Shown piece by piece: positions 33,581 through 44,332 of a stretch of DNA of 64,000 bases. A model generated the notes under the pieces. It ran no database searches. It saw only the letters and a list, made by a program, of their open reading frames with translations, and was not told where the DNA came from. This DNA comes from Timema cristinae (taxonomy: Eukaryota > Arthropoda > Insecta > Phasmatodea > Timematidae): NCBI GenBank assembly GCA_039000515.1, contig JBCFYV010011135.1, positions 24,917,725 through 24,981,724 on the forward strand, given 5' to 3'. The position numbers and the translations under genes are program-made. Position 1 is the stretch's first letter. Every line of letters begins with the position of its first letter.

Positions 33581-34395
33581 ATTTTTACCTGTACACTTCA
33601 ATATATATCTTTATTTAAAAGATTTCTAGTATGTCCATGTAAATATTCTAATACTATTACTGTAGATAATTAATCTAAACGTAACTAAAGAAACAATATT
33701 TATCTATTATTTACATATACATTTTTTATGTTAGAAAAAACTGCAGTAAAAAATACCCCAACCTTAGTCGCGTTTTCTTCCATCCTAGCTTAAGGAACAA
33801 ATTTTATGTTTTATTTCCTAAAATATGATATAAAAGTATTTTGAAGATTAGAAACTTAATACGACATCTACGCAACACGTGCTTTTGATATCTCATGAAT
33901 TAATGGGCTAGACGGGTGAGTGACTGTTTTTTATTCTATCAATAATACTACTAAAGTTTTTGTTTTGTTGATGTAATATGTTGTTACCGTCACATTCCTC
34001 CTCTCTTACAACCCCCCCCCCCAACCCCCAGTCTTCCTCGACAGCACCAAGCTGTTTCACGCGAGTGTATATTTCTCTCTCTCTCATGTTTCTAGTTTCC
34101 TCACCTCATCCATCACACGTGTGATACATCATACAGAGATGATCCTTTATATGCCCCCTTCTCCCTCCTCCTCCTTCCCCCCCTTTAGGGAGCTATATGA
34201 GCTACCCCTGGGTGGTAGGCTGAAGTGCGTTGATGGTTACTTTTACTCTGCCTGGTGGAGTTATTTTTTTTTTTAAAGACTTAACTGGACCTCAGTGGAG
34301 ACACGAAGAAGTGAATTTTTAAACTTTTCTTATTTTCTCATTTATATAGATAATATTGTCAAAATTTTCAAAATTTTCTGCCTCTACATTTGTTT
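33581..34395. other. intergenic, pyrimidine-rich patches
   Basis: C-run near 34012, CT runs near 34074 and 34160-34185. No gene recognised. Confidence 0.5.
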
Positions 34396-34645
34396 CAACA
34401 TCGCGTGTTACTACCCGTTTTGGTCATACGCATTTGTAGTTTATTACACTTGTGTATTAGGGATGAGGAAGGTTGAGTTTATAAGGAAGTGCACTCACAT
34501 TTACGCAGAGAGAACATGTAAAACCATATAAGAGAAATACTGCTCAGTGCACATGAACAGGGATTCTAACCCTGATCTACTGGTCATAGAAAGTCCAGCC
34601 TATGCGAGAGTGAAGCCATATACTTCTCGATCAACGAAACGGGTG
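34396..34645 (-). mobile_element. SINE family C, near full length
   Basis: Tail GCGTGTTACTACCCG, middle AGGAAGTGCACTCACATTTA, B-box complement AGGGATTCTAACCCTGATC, and head to about 34640 (CGATCAACGAAACGGG). Confidence 0.82.
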
Positions 34646-34673
34646 AGATTTTTTTGAATATAATTTTTTTTTG

Positions 34674-34945
34674 TTCTGCAGAACTCAAATTTGGTTTTTG
34701 CAACACACTGGCCTTTATAACCGCCCCACGGTGACCCAGGTTTCGGTTTCATGATATCCGGCGTGGCCGGTTTCGGTTTCTTATCCTGCGGGGAAGAGCC
34801 TCTCGTCGGGGATCGTACGTATTCTCCGGCCGAAGCCGGTTTCTCGGGTTTCGGTTTCATAATCTCCGGCAAGTGGGCTCTCCTCGGAAGGGGGACCTGG
34901 CCGGATGCGCTCTTTATAACCGCTCCACGGTGACCCAGGTTTGTT
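34674..34945 (-). pseudogene. GC-rich Pro/Lys-repeat coding-like fragment
   Basis: A GC-rich island in AT-rich surroundings. In reverse it encodes a low-complexity basic stretch with two IMKPKP motifs and a PGSPWGGYKGQ block. The block encoding PGSPW occurs twice, 200 bases apart (CACGGTGACCCAGG at about 34726 and 34926), but in different frames relative to the stretch, so the whole is not one clean exon. No ATG begins the frame upstream. It may be a decayed exon of a repetitive structural protein or a GC-rich non-coding repeat. Confidence 0.3.
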
Positions 34946-34989
34946 ATATGTTCTTACCTCGAGGCAAGAAGCACGATTGACACTTTAGC

Positions 34990-35260
34990 ATTAAAATTAA
35001 GGGTAGTTAACTGGTGAATGATTTGTAAAATTTCGAAATGTTTATCTAAAAATAGCTTTTAAAATTTTTCTGAAATAATAGGTCTATACATTGTTGTAGA
35101 AACAATACACCAGAGATAATAAATGAAATAATATACACTGTTACTTACTCTATGGCATTAGGAACTAGGAACACTGTTACAGAAAAATTGAGAGAAGAGA
35201 AATATCTTTGCTCACCAAAGAGCATATGAATCAAATTCATTTTCAAAGACTTCTATTAAA

Positions 35261-35296
<36 letters not shown>

Positions 35297-35865
35297 TTGC
35301 TTATAGCTAACAAACTATCGGCCTTATAAATATATTAATAGTACTGCAATTTTACAATTAGAAGTTATTTCGTATCTTTAATAGTTGGAGAGAAATTATG
35401 AAAATTGGAAAAATTCTCCCATGTAAAGTACCCTAAAAGTAATTTTCATAAGAAAATTATAATTTACATCTCGTTTGTAATGATAAACAATGTCTGGATA
35501 CTAAATGAAATAAAAAATCGTTAAGACTAATTTTGAGAAAATAGATTTTTTTTTTCTTTTTTCTGCCTTTCATTAAACTACCCTTAAATTTAGGCTTGGA
35601 TATATATTTAAAAAAAAACACTTAGGAGGACTTTATGAAAACCTCAAATACCAAGTTTTAGGCGAATCGGTAAAATAGTCTCGTCTCAATCCCGAAGTAG
35701 AGACAGACAGACAGACTGACAGACAGACTGCATTGTGAAAACAACTTTTTTTTTTTTTCAGTGGGTTATGAAACGTTGACATTTAACAAAATCTCGACTG
35801 GAATTTTGTTTTGACAATCACAATACTTCCTCTCTGAGGTGTCGAAAGAAAGTAATAACTAAAAT
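34990..35865 (+). repeat. repeat family E, near full length
   Basis: Same block order as 23212: TATACATTGTTGTAGAAACA, the TTAGGAACTAGGAACACTG block, the CAGACAGACAG run near 35705, GGTTATGAAACGTTGACA, and CACAATACTTCCTCTCTGAG. A TA run replaces part of the middle. Confidence 0.82.
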
Positions 35866-35984
35866 CTATTTTTTTAGGACTTCCTACAGGACTCTTTGTG
35901 GACCTAATTTTTTAGACTCTATAATATACTGTAAGAAAGTGTGTGGAATTGTGTAGGAACATTAATTTTTACCCTGAAACTGGT

Positions 35985-36155
35985 AAGAAAGAGTGAGTAT
36001 AGTTTAAAGGAAATTAATCTGCATTTGCATGGAAGGACGGCTTAAAAAAAATCCTTAACACACACGACCTGGATTCTAAACCTGACCTCCCGAGTCACCG
36101 ATAAACCAAACAACACGTCACTGATGACTTAGCCCTCGTGATCACCCGTGCGGAA
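35985..36155 (-). mobile_element. SINE family C, tail lost
   Basis: Middle AATCTGCATTTGCATGGAAG, B-box complement GGATTCTAAACCTGACC, and head with GCGATC-like remains to GATCACCCGTGCGG. Decayed. Confidence 0.65.
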
Positions 36156-36359
36156 TATCGTAATATTCCCGTTAGGTTTATGATACCGCTATGGGTAATC
36201 ATTTAGAAACAGAAAACCTACGTAAATATACGTATTATTTCATCCCTTTCCCAATTCCCTTAAAACTCATTTTGAACAAATATTTTAAAGCAATTTTTGA
36301 AAAAAAAATGCAAAAATAAATTATTAGTAAAATACCCTTAAATATATTTTCCTTTTAAC

Positions 36360-36868
36360 CCTTTTCGGTGGCCGCATGGTCTAATATGCTACTATCGCAG
36401 TATACTAGACTGCCGATAACGGGGAAATTGAGGTTCAAATCTCGGTCAGGTGTATGTAGGTATTTTTTTTACAAAATGCTTTAAAAACTCTCCCTTCACG
36501 CAAATGCGGGTACACTTCATATAATCCCTAATCCCTAAACTATTGGAGTAGTTTTTTTATTTAGCACCACGTCTTACTACCCGTTCGGGTTATACAATTT
36601 AAGTACTAATTACGTTAATAGATTTAGGAATTGGGAAGTTTGAATTAGAGGAAGTAAGCCGGCATTTGCGTGTAGGGAGAGTGGAAAACCATTTAGGAAC
36701 CCCCCCTCCCCCCAGTTCACCCGACCGAGATTCGAACCTCGATCTCCCGGTCCTCAGCATTCGAGATCAACACAAGTGCGTTAGCCAACTACGCCACCGA
36801 GGTGGGTCTTGGCGTAGTTAGTACATAAATGTTTAACACGAACTGGAAGTAAGACGCGGTATTAAAAA
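36360..36868 (+). mobile_element. SINE family C split by a family B insertion
   Basis: Head TTTTCGGTGGCCGCATGG, B box TTGAGGTTCAAATCTCGG, middle CACGCAAATGCGGGTACAC to TTGGAGTAGTT. It resumes at 36820 with AGTACATAAATG and ends GAAGTAAGACGCGG. Confidence 0.9.
36554..36808 (-). mobile_element. SINE family B, full length, nested, with TSD
   Basis: Complete reverse copy from AGCACCACGTCTTACTACCC to CTACGCCACCGAGGTGGG. TSD TTGGAGTAGTT (36543-36553) and TTGGCGTAGTT (36809-36819), one mismatch. Confidence 0.92.
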
Positions 36869-37139
36869 ATCACATATCCCGACCTAGGTAGTTTTTTTTT
36901 TAAGTGTATGGCATTACTGACCGGAAGGGACACAACATCCAGTTTGTTCCCCTGTATGTAGACTATTTGCCTGCTCTGGTGGTATAGAACGTTGCCGAGA
37001 GTACATCCATGGAGGTTGTCCACACGTCATACCAGCAATGAGATGATGTGATGATAGTGAATATGGAGGTGTGAGTCTTAACCTAAATTAAGCATAATTT
37101 ATCAACCCCTGGTGAGCTTTGAGATAATTCTTCTTAAGA

Positions 37140-37570
37140 AGAAAGATACCCCAAGGTAACCGGAGGGAATAAAACCCAGGACCCCTATACTGAAATTTAA
37201 ACTGTTTTAGGGTCCGCGTGGTGGTTAGGCTGGGGAGCATAGTTGCCACATGGCGAGAGTTTGCGTGGTGGGTAGGCTGGGGAACATGGTTGCCACATAG
37301 TGGGAGTTTGCGTGGTGGGTAGGCTGAGAAGCATGGTTGCCACATAGTGGGAGTTTGCGCGTTACTGCTTTGCAAGAATATTTGGTGACTCTCAAGAAAT
37401 CTTGCAACGTGTATCGGTTGATGTGACAACTCCTCCTCACTGATTGGTCGAGCATGTGACGAGCCTCCACTCCCCACACTGGCTGCGCTGACCTTGATCC
37501 TAAGGCAGTTTAAAACGCAATATAGGTTCGTAGCCAGATGCATTGACCACTACACCACGGAGCCGGGTGG
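37140..37570 (-). mobile_element. tRNA-like SINE remnant around a 319-bp insert
   Basis: Read in reverse, GCTCCGTGGTGTAGTGGTCA near 37545-37565 looks like a tRNA A-box region, and GTCCTGGGTTTTATTCCC near 37165-37185 looks like a B-box region. They lie 360 bases apart instead of about 40. The DNA between (37196-37514) starts and ends with inverted copies of TTTAAACTGTTTTAGG. This suggests an inserted element inside an old head. Confidence 0.45.
37212..37362. repeat. 47-bp tandem repeat, about 3 copies
   Basis: Units contain TTGCGTGGTGGGTAGGCTG and ATGGTTGCCACATAGTGGGA; steps at 37261 and 37308 are exactly 47. It lies inside the insert described above. Confidence 0.92.
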
Positions 37571-38284
37571 CTTTCTTAGTGAGAGGAAGTAAACAGATAA
37601 ATGTATAAACTAAGATTGTGAAAGATTGGTTATTAAGAACTCGCAATGGTCTCAAAATACTAAAAATTGGGGTCAAACCCTTCAATAGGTCGGAAAACAC
37701 TGATATACATTTGGTTTCTTTGTCACTTTAAATGTATCAGCCGTTTTATTTCTTGTATTCAACATTAGAGGTGAACTTGTATTTCGTATTTTTGTTTTTT
37801 TAATCCTATTTTAATCCATCCCCACTAATTCCCTCCCTCCTTCTAGGAGGCCTATTGTTCACACATCATTGTCGAGCAACAACAAAAGGTCCTCTCCTCT
37901 ATAGATACCCCCCCACCACCACTTTTTCCTTGAAACGGACCGTGACGTCATGCGTGCCATTGATTAACGATGTTGTGAACTTAAGAAAATAACCCCGGTT
38001 ACACCGTCGGACGAATTTGTAACAACAGTCTGTGTAGAAGATAAATGGCCTCTTGAGGATATACCCCTGCCCTCCCTCCCCCCCTTTTCTACCGATTATT
38101 TCATGTAGAGAAAGTCGTAACAATTTAAAGATCAAGATATTTAATGTATTTTTGTCTTTTTTTTTTGCTACCTCAAAAATAAAAATAAATGTGTGTTCTT
38201 CAATTCTATTCTCTCTGCATCTAAAGTTACCGAAGCGATTTTATTTATTGGAGGTATTTAATGAGAACTTTCTTAACTAACTTA
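37571..38284. other. intergenic, one CRE palindrome
   Basis: No repeat family recognised. A perfect TGACGTCA is at 37943-37950 with C-runs nearby (37909, 38084). The short frames are not convincing. Confidence 0.45.
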
Positions 38285-38547
38285 TTCTATAAGCACATGA
38301 TAATTTATATGAGCGAGAGTGAAAAGGTCTACCAATTTTACCTGAAAAATTATGTTCCTATTACCTTCCAGGGTTCTTTTAAATTCCACAATTGACATGG
38401 GACCGATGGCTTTACTCCCCCTACGAAGGAAGTTGTGCAACAGAATATTATCGCTCAAGAAAAATAAGTTAACCCTGCCCGGTTTTGAACCCACAAACAT
38501 CGGACTTTGAGGCGAGAACTTCATCTCAAAACCAGAGTGGTCAACAG
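38285..38547 (-). mobile_element. SINE family D, tail lost
   Basis: Middle in reverse GGCTTTACTCCCCCTACGAA, B-box complement GTTTTGAACCCACAAACATC, and head with AGAGTGGTCAACAGAGG. It lacks the ACGTTAAATA end. Confidence 0.8.
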
Positions 38548-38876
38548 AGGTATGTCGGATTTATTTCATACTTGATATTACAATGTTACGGTCATCTCTT
38601 TAGGATGAAATGTGATTTTAATTATAGATATAACATTTAAAGGTAGTTTACTGATAAACGTTATTTTAAAAAAAGGTATATTTTTTTTACAACTTGACAA
38701 ATTTGTTCAAAATGGGTGTCTTGGAATAGTTTCTTATGATCGAAAATAATTTTAGCGCTTGTTTTCCGGATGAATATTAATTTAAGAGTAGCTTATTGAT
38801 ATTGTATTTTCAAACAAATTTCACTGACACCCAATGCTCAAACTTTCCCACACTTCACGTTAAAACACCTATGGAC
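38548..38876. other. intergenic, trace of family E
   Basis: AAAGGTAGTTTACTGATAAACG near 38640 resembles a family E block; otherwise nothing recognised. Confidence 0.4.
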
Positions 38877-39656
38877 CCCACTTACAAACAGTTATTTACT
38901 CACTCACAAACATCTACATACCCTACTCACAAACATCTACATACCCTACTCACAAACATCTACATACCCCACGCACAAACATCTACCTACCCCACGCACA
39001 AACATCTACCTACCCCACGCACAAACATCTACCTACCCAGCTCACAAACATCTACCTACCCAGCTCACAAACATCTACCTACCTAACTCACAAACAGCTA
39101 CATACTTCACTCACAAACAGCTACATACTTCACTCACAAACAGCTACATTCCCCACTCACAAACATCTACATACCCCACTCACAAACATCTACATACCCC
39201 ACTCACAAACATCTACCTACCCAACTCACAAACATCTACCTACCTAACTAACAAACAGCTACATACTTCACTCACAAACAGCTACATACTTCACTCACAA
39301 ACAGCTACATACTTAACTCACAAACATCTACCTACCTCACTCACAAACATCTACCTACCTCACTCTCAAACAGCTACATACCCCACTCACAAACATCTAC
39401 CTACCTAACTCACAAATATCTACCTACCTCACTCTCAAACATCTACATACTTCACTCACAAACAGCTACATACTTAACTCACAAACATCTACCTACCTAA
39501 CTCACAAACAGCTACATACCCCACTCACAAACATCTGTATACCTAACTCACAGACATCTACCTACCTCCCTCTCAAACATCTACATACTTCACTCTCAAA
39601 CATCTACATACTTCACTCACAAACAGCTACATACCCCACTTACAAGCAGCTACACA
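38877..39656. repeat. 23-bp minisatellite, about 33 copies
   Basis: Units of 23 bp with CACTCACAAACATCTACATA. Alternatives (CAGCTACATACTT, TCTACCTACC, CTCTCAAAC) appear in runs, so neighbouring units share history. The top strand is almost free of G. Confidence 0.96.
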
Positions 39657-40812
39657 TCTATCCATCCTACAACACCTTTACATCTATTACACACATGTAT
39701 ACACACATGCATACGTTATCACCCTCCCAACAACCATATGAATACAAGAGTGATCTCATTTAAAAACTATATCATAAGTTTTTCGAGCGAAATGTTCCTG
39801 AGTTTTCTTTCCCCGGGCCGAGTAGGAAGTTAAGACCGGGGGGGTGGGGGGGATGAGGGGGTTTAGCGCTGGTGTCTGACGTGGATTGGGTGGAGGTAGG
39901 AGCAGACCTAGAATTTCGCGGTGTAAAGGAACGCTCTAAGGCGGTCTGGGAGGAAGGGGGAGGCTTTGCTGGTAAGGGAAGTGTTCTTACGGTGAAAGAA
40001 ATAAAAGTCGTCTGCAATTATCTTTCCCTTCTACTTCAAGTTTCCTGCTTTGTTCTTTTTCTACTTTCTTTTCTTCTTTCTTTGTTTATTACGTTATCTT
40101 TATTCTTCTCCATCTCATATGTAAAAAAAAAATCTTTCTCACTCGTTTTTCTTCTTTTTTTCCCCTGTTTAGACTTCTCTAAGCAACATAGATGATGTCA
40201 CAAGGGGTGGAAAAAAAATGAAAACGAGAGAGAAGATAGTGAGATTTGCAATTCAAAAGGTGTTTTTTTTTGAATATATTTTTTGGTGGTGGTTTTGGGG
40301 TGTATGAAAGGGGGGGGAAGAATGTAACGCCTTTACTCTTTCGCTGTATAACAGGAAGTTGAAAAGTACAAAAGTAGTACCGGGTAGTAGTAGCGCCTTG
40401 ATAATATAACTCTCGCCTTGAAATAGCTCCAGGAGAAGAATTACATTTCCATTTTTTTATTTTTTTTACCATCCCCCATAAACCCCCCTCCCGCCCCTTT
40501 CCACAATCCTCCACTGAGAGGCGTGCAAAGTATCTCGTCTTCGTTCCCTGAGGCTCACACTTGACAACCCTCTACTTCCCCTCCCTCCCCCCTACCATTT
40601 ATTTCCCTCCGCTTCTGTTCTCATTTTTTTTTTTTCTGAGCCTGTGGAAATAACATAGATGTAATCATAAAGTAAAAGCCGTTATGTGGTTTGCCACGTG
40701 CTTGGGTAATTTGATGTTAAAATACAACTCTCGATTTAAAGTAAATTGATGGTGGAAAAAAAATGTATATATATATATAGCTTGAAAATTCTCTTTCTCT
40801 CTTGCACACTAT
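39657..40812. other. intergenic, unique-looking, with low-complexity patches
   Basis: G-run near 39838-39850, T-runs near 40129 and 40626, A-run near 40207. An open stretch at 39872-40195 lacks an ATG start and becomes a Phe/Leu/Ser-rich tail encoded by T-rich DNA, so I do not call it a gene. Confidence 0.45.
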
Positions 40813-41325
40813 TCCCAAGTAAAACTAGCCTCGAACACTATCAACTGTCGCCAGGATTTAGAGGAAATGAATGAGCTTCTCTGCAATGGTAATGTCGGAG
40901 AGTGCTATCTCTCTCACGTCATTTCAAGGTCAAGATAGCCTCGCACACTATCAACAGTCACCAGGATTTAGAGGAAATAAATTAGCTTCTCTGCAATGGT
41001 AATGGCTGGGAGTGTGATCTCTGTCACGTCATTTCAAGGTCAAGATAGACTCGCACACTATCAACAGTCACCAGGATTTAGAGGAAATGAATGAGTTTAT
41101 CTGCAATGGTAATGGTGGGGATTGCTAACACGGTTACTTTATTTCAAGGTCAAGATAGCCTCGCACGCTACCAACAGTAACTAGGATCAAAAAGTGATAA
41201 AACAAAATTGGTTACTACCTGCTGGGAACGCGGTGGGGATTGAGCGTTAGAGGACCAGTTATTTATGTCGCACTATTTCAAGGTCAAGATAGCCTCGAAC
41301 GCTATCATTAGTCCCCAGGATTTAT
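40813..41325. repeat. 110-bp tandem repeat, about 4.5 copies
   Basis: Units contain AGGTCAAGATAGCCTCGCAC, CAGTCACCAGGATTTAGAGG and GCTTCTCTGCAATGGTAATG; starts near 40828, 40937, 41047 and 41157 are 110 apart. The fifth unit (about 41290) follows a 133-base diverged step. Confidence 0.93.
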
Positions 41326-41707
41326 AATAAATGAACGTAAATGTCTTGGGCCGGTTAGGTCAGCACCAGGCTAATATGTTAGTTCAAGATGAAATGACGT
41401 CACCTCCAGACGGCGCTGGCGTAGGGTTGCGAGGTGCGGCTTGGAGGGTCAGCGGTTCGAGAACGGTTATTCGCAGTAAGAGGTCACTTGGGATTAAGAG
41501 CTCATTCGCAGTGAGAGAGGCTAGTTGAATGAGGTCATGGAGAGCGGACGTGTTGAGGTCAGTGAGTGGGTCGTACGCCTCGAACCAATTAGCCTCGTGG
41601 ACGAGACCTGCCGGTGGTCGTCGTGTGGAGTGGATAGCAAAGGATTGATTTGTATAACATGACAGTAATAAAGTTCAGGAAAGAACGACAGCATTGAGTG
41701 TGTCTTT
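41326..41707. other. GC-richer unique patch after the 110-bp array
   Basis: Base composition rises toward 50 percent GC at 41380-41640. Holds a perfect CRE TGACGTCA at 41395-41402 and the paired GAGGTCA-type half sites CATTCGCAGTGAG and TTATTCGCAGTAAG. A 65-codon frame starts at 41331 but shows no domain. It could be regulatory DNA, an exon fragment or a repeat seen once. Confidence 0.35.
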
Positions 41708-41715
41708 CTTGTATG

Positions 41716-42481
41716 CAGTGGCGGCTCGTGTATAGGCACTACGGAACTGCGACACCCCATATTTCCACTTGATATTATCGATAACATTTAATATGAGTCT
41801 TTTTATTTAATTCTTTATTTATTTTTGTAGTACAATATATATTCCTTGAGCTTAATGTAAGTACTTCAGTAGCCATCCCCCAGTTTATGAAAAAGATAAA
41901 AAAATATTTGTATGGAACTGTGCGCTTCACAGTGCCGAAGGCACGACTGCCAGGTAGAGATAGCACTGTTGCTCTCGCAGTGCCGGCTCTGGCATGATGG
42001 TGGAAGTTTTTTTTTACTCAGCGTGTGTTGTGCTTAAAAACCGTGTACCATATTCTTGAATGTGATAAAGTGTAGAAGAGTGTAAAGTTAAATTATTATT
42101 CTGCTTCCAGCTATTCTATTTGATTCATTTTTTTACGGTTCTTTTATTTAACAGAAAGACTAAATGCGCTTGCAGTACTTTCAATGGAGAAAAATTTCCT
42201 CAATTGTCATCCAGAGATCAAGGAGAAAATTATTGACTTTTTTGCTCAAATTAAAACAAGAATGGATTTCATTTTTAAATAAATAAATCAAGCTTGAACT
42301 GTAACAATTTAAGTTAAATTAAGTAAAAAATGTTTGGTTTTTTTTTTGTTAAGATATGATTAATTCCTGAATAAATTTTCTTTTTATACATATTTTTTCC
42401 CCCTTTTACACAATTTTAAAACAAAGGCTAAAAAAAATTATGTAGCAGCATCCTACTAGTTTTAGTTACGAGCCGCCACTG
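41716..42481 (+). mobile_element. hAT transposon relic, internally deleted
   Basis: Terminal inverted repeats CAGTGGCGGCTCGT at 41716 and its exact complement at 42468-42481. The 8-base flanks CTTGTATG (41708-41715) and CTTTTATG (42482-42489) match at 7 of 8, the TSD length of hAT elements. Inside are a T/A-rich stretch and the end of a transposase gene. At 766 bases it has lost most of the roughly 2-kb coding region. Confidence 0.88.
42151..42282 (+). pseudogene. hAT transposase C-terminal fragment
   Basis: Open for 43 codons to TAA. The peptide starts TERLNALAVLSMEKNFL and continues with HPEIKEKIIDFFAQ and RRMDF-like RMDFIFK. This pattern (ERL-A-L-SxE, then a helix and a basic end) is that of the hAT dimerisation region at the transposase C-terminus. 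A splice-acceptor-like TTTTATTTAACAG precedes it, so the fragment may be a last exon. The catalytic domain is missing; the piece is not functional alone. Confidence 0.8.
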
Positions 42482-42489
42482 CTTTTATG

Positions 42490-43222
42490 ATCTCTGCATT
42501 TGACTAAGTGGGAATACGTCGCCGAGCAGTGGAGATTCGCGAGGATCAGACGCGATGTACCCAGGACCTGGTGGTCCGAGGATTTGGGCACAGTCTTACC
42601 ACTTTCTGCGTGAAGGGGTAAGAGATGATGATTGTTTTAACATGCACTTTCTGGTATGTATAGCCCACCTCTACAGTTGAGCTGATCGTAATTTCTGATA
42701 GAATGTTGATATCTCTCATTTGATTTCAGATGACGTCTTGAATAATTTCGCGACTCATTTGTTGACAAATTACTCGTCTAACCCAATGAATCGATATCCC
42801 TGTTCAGTTAAAAAAAACTTCTACCAATTTATCTACTCCACGGTTTGACTTTCACCTGGGATTTTAACTCACACGATCTTAGTAAATTAGTCAAAATACC
42901 ATCACCTATATAAACATATATTAATGTTACAATGAGCCTGTCATATGGAAACGCTGTCCAAAATTAAATCATTTTGATTTAGGACATTGTGACAGTAGCG
43001 CTACCGCCGCACTACAGTCAATTTCCGCAATCACGTTCCAGAGGTCGGTGACTACAGGGAATTTGGTGTGACCCTGCGGTCTGGTAGCACACCCGTTAAA
43101 CTACTTCCGTCATAAGTAGTACACAGGGCTGGGCCGATACCCCCCTCCCCCTTCCCTAAGCAATGGGGCGGCCCAGAAATGGGTTGAATTTTGTTGGGCA
43201 GTGGTTTAAGTATGCTTGTTTA
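42490..43222. other. intergenic, no gene seen
   Basis: A scrap like the family F tail (TTTTAACATGCACTTTC) at about 42636. CAGGGCTGGGCCGATACC near 43126 is reminiscent of a hAT-type end but has no partner. Confidence 0.4.
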
Positions 43223-43365
43223 AGATATCAGACCCAACTCGGCTCGCGCGAGGTTTGGTAGTAAAAGAAGGGAAAGGAAAAGACAAGAAATGTGTGCGGT
43301 ACATTCGTATTTGAATGATTACTCGACATTTCCCGCGGTGACGATGGGGGACAAAGCGACAAAGT
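43223..43365 (+). repeat. repeat family K, copy 1
   Basis: AAGATATCAGACCCAACT through GGGGGACAAAGCG matches the last 130 bases of the window almost base for base, including TCGCGCGAGGTTTGG and TTTCCCGCGGTGACGATG. The copies are about 20.6 kb apart in the same orientation. Confidence 0.88.
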
Positions 43366-43982
43366 TTCTTGTTAATAACTACAGTATGTCCCTGTTATGA
43401 CAGAATGAAGATTTGTGCACAGTCCTTATCTGTGAAGACATTCTAAAATGGTCAAAAAACGGCCTTTTCAATGCAGTTTTTATCCAAATATCTTTTAATA
43501 TTTCAACAATGTTCAGTATTAGGAACTTCTATTAACTCTTTATCTCCATTAATGTTTGATCAAAAATGATCCACGTGCAATAGTGTTGGTGTAAATTTAC
43601 GATTTCTAACAGAGTTTTTCAAATTTTTGGAAAAGGGTGTAGTGAGGTGGATTGGATAGAATTAGCTCATATAAGAAGCGTATATTTAGTTAGTGTGCCA
43701 ATGAATGTTTGAGCTCCGAATGCCATAAAGTAAAAAATAGGTAAGTTATGTTGAGATGACTAAATATAGAAAGTTAAGCTAAATGTATCCTCCAGATTAA
43801 TCCCCTTCCAGTCTAGCTTAAGTAATATGTTTCTCTAATACACATGTTTATGAATCATATGTTAAATACGAGAACGAAGTGAATTGAGAAGGTTAAAATA
43901 AACACCATCCCTTTCCCAATCCTTCGGCCGAAAAAGTCGTGCGTATGAAAAGAGCGTTTTATCAACCCTTACACACACCCTC
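43366..43982. other. intergenic, no gene seen
   Basis: AT-rich; TCATATAAGAAGCGTATATT near 43669 repeats exactly a stretch near 22207, perhaps a small dispersed repeat. Confidence 0.45.
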
Positions 43983-43990
43983 TCCTATTA

Positions 43991-44032
<42 letters not shown>

Positions 44033-44164
44033 GCACCGCGTCTTACTACCCGTTCGGGTTATACGCACTTACGCTAATGTGTAATGGTAGGGTGATTGTG
44101 AGATGAAATGAAGGACCTACAGTTTAACGTGGAATCCGAACCACGGTGGTGGCCTGGCATTCCA
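43991..44164 (-). mobile_element. SINE family A, 5'-truncated, with TSD
   Basis: TTA-rich tail, AGCACCGCGTCTTACTACCC at 44031, ends at GGTGGCCTGGCATTCCA. TSD TCCTATTA at 43983-43990 and 44165-44172. Confidence 0.92.
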
Positions 44165-44332
44165 TCCTATTAATACCCTCAGTGAAAGACTGTAGTTTAC
44201 AGAGTGCTTACGTCAATCCGCATTCGGACAGTTTAATCCGTCCTAACCTCTCGTGTGTGGATATTTTCAAATTATCTATATGATCCTACCTGCTGTGGAA
44301 ATATCACGGTTTTGAGGGAGAAGAAAAATAAG

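Noticed and set aside
38877..39656. CRISPR-like regular repeats
   Set aside because: Units are 23-bp head-to-tail repeats without distinct spacers, in a eukaryotic context. The same applies to the other arrays.
39872..40195. 107-codon frame with hydrophobic C-terminal half
   Set aside because: Opens without an ATG, and the hydrophobic part is encoded by a T-rich low-complexity run rather than showing a membrane-protein pattern.
43126..43200. hAT-type start CAGGGCTGGGCCGATACC
   Set aside because: No inverted partner or 8-base duplication found within reach.
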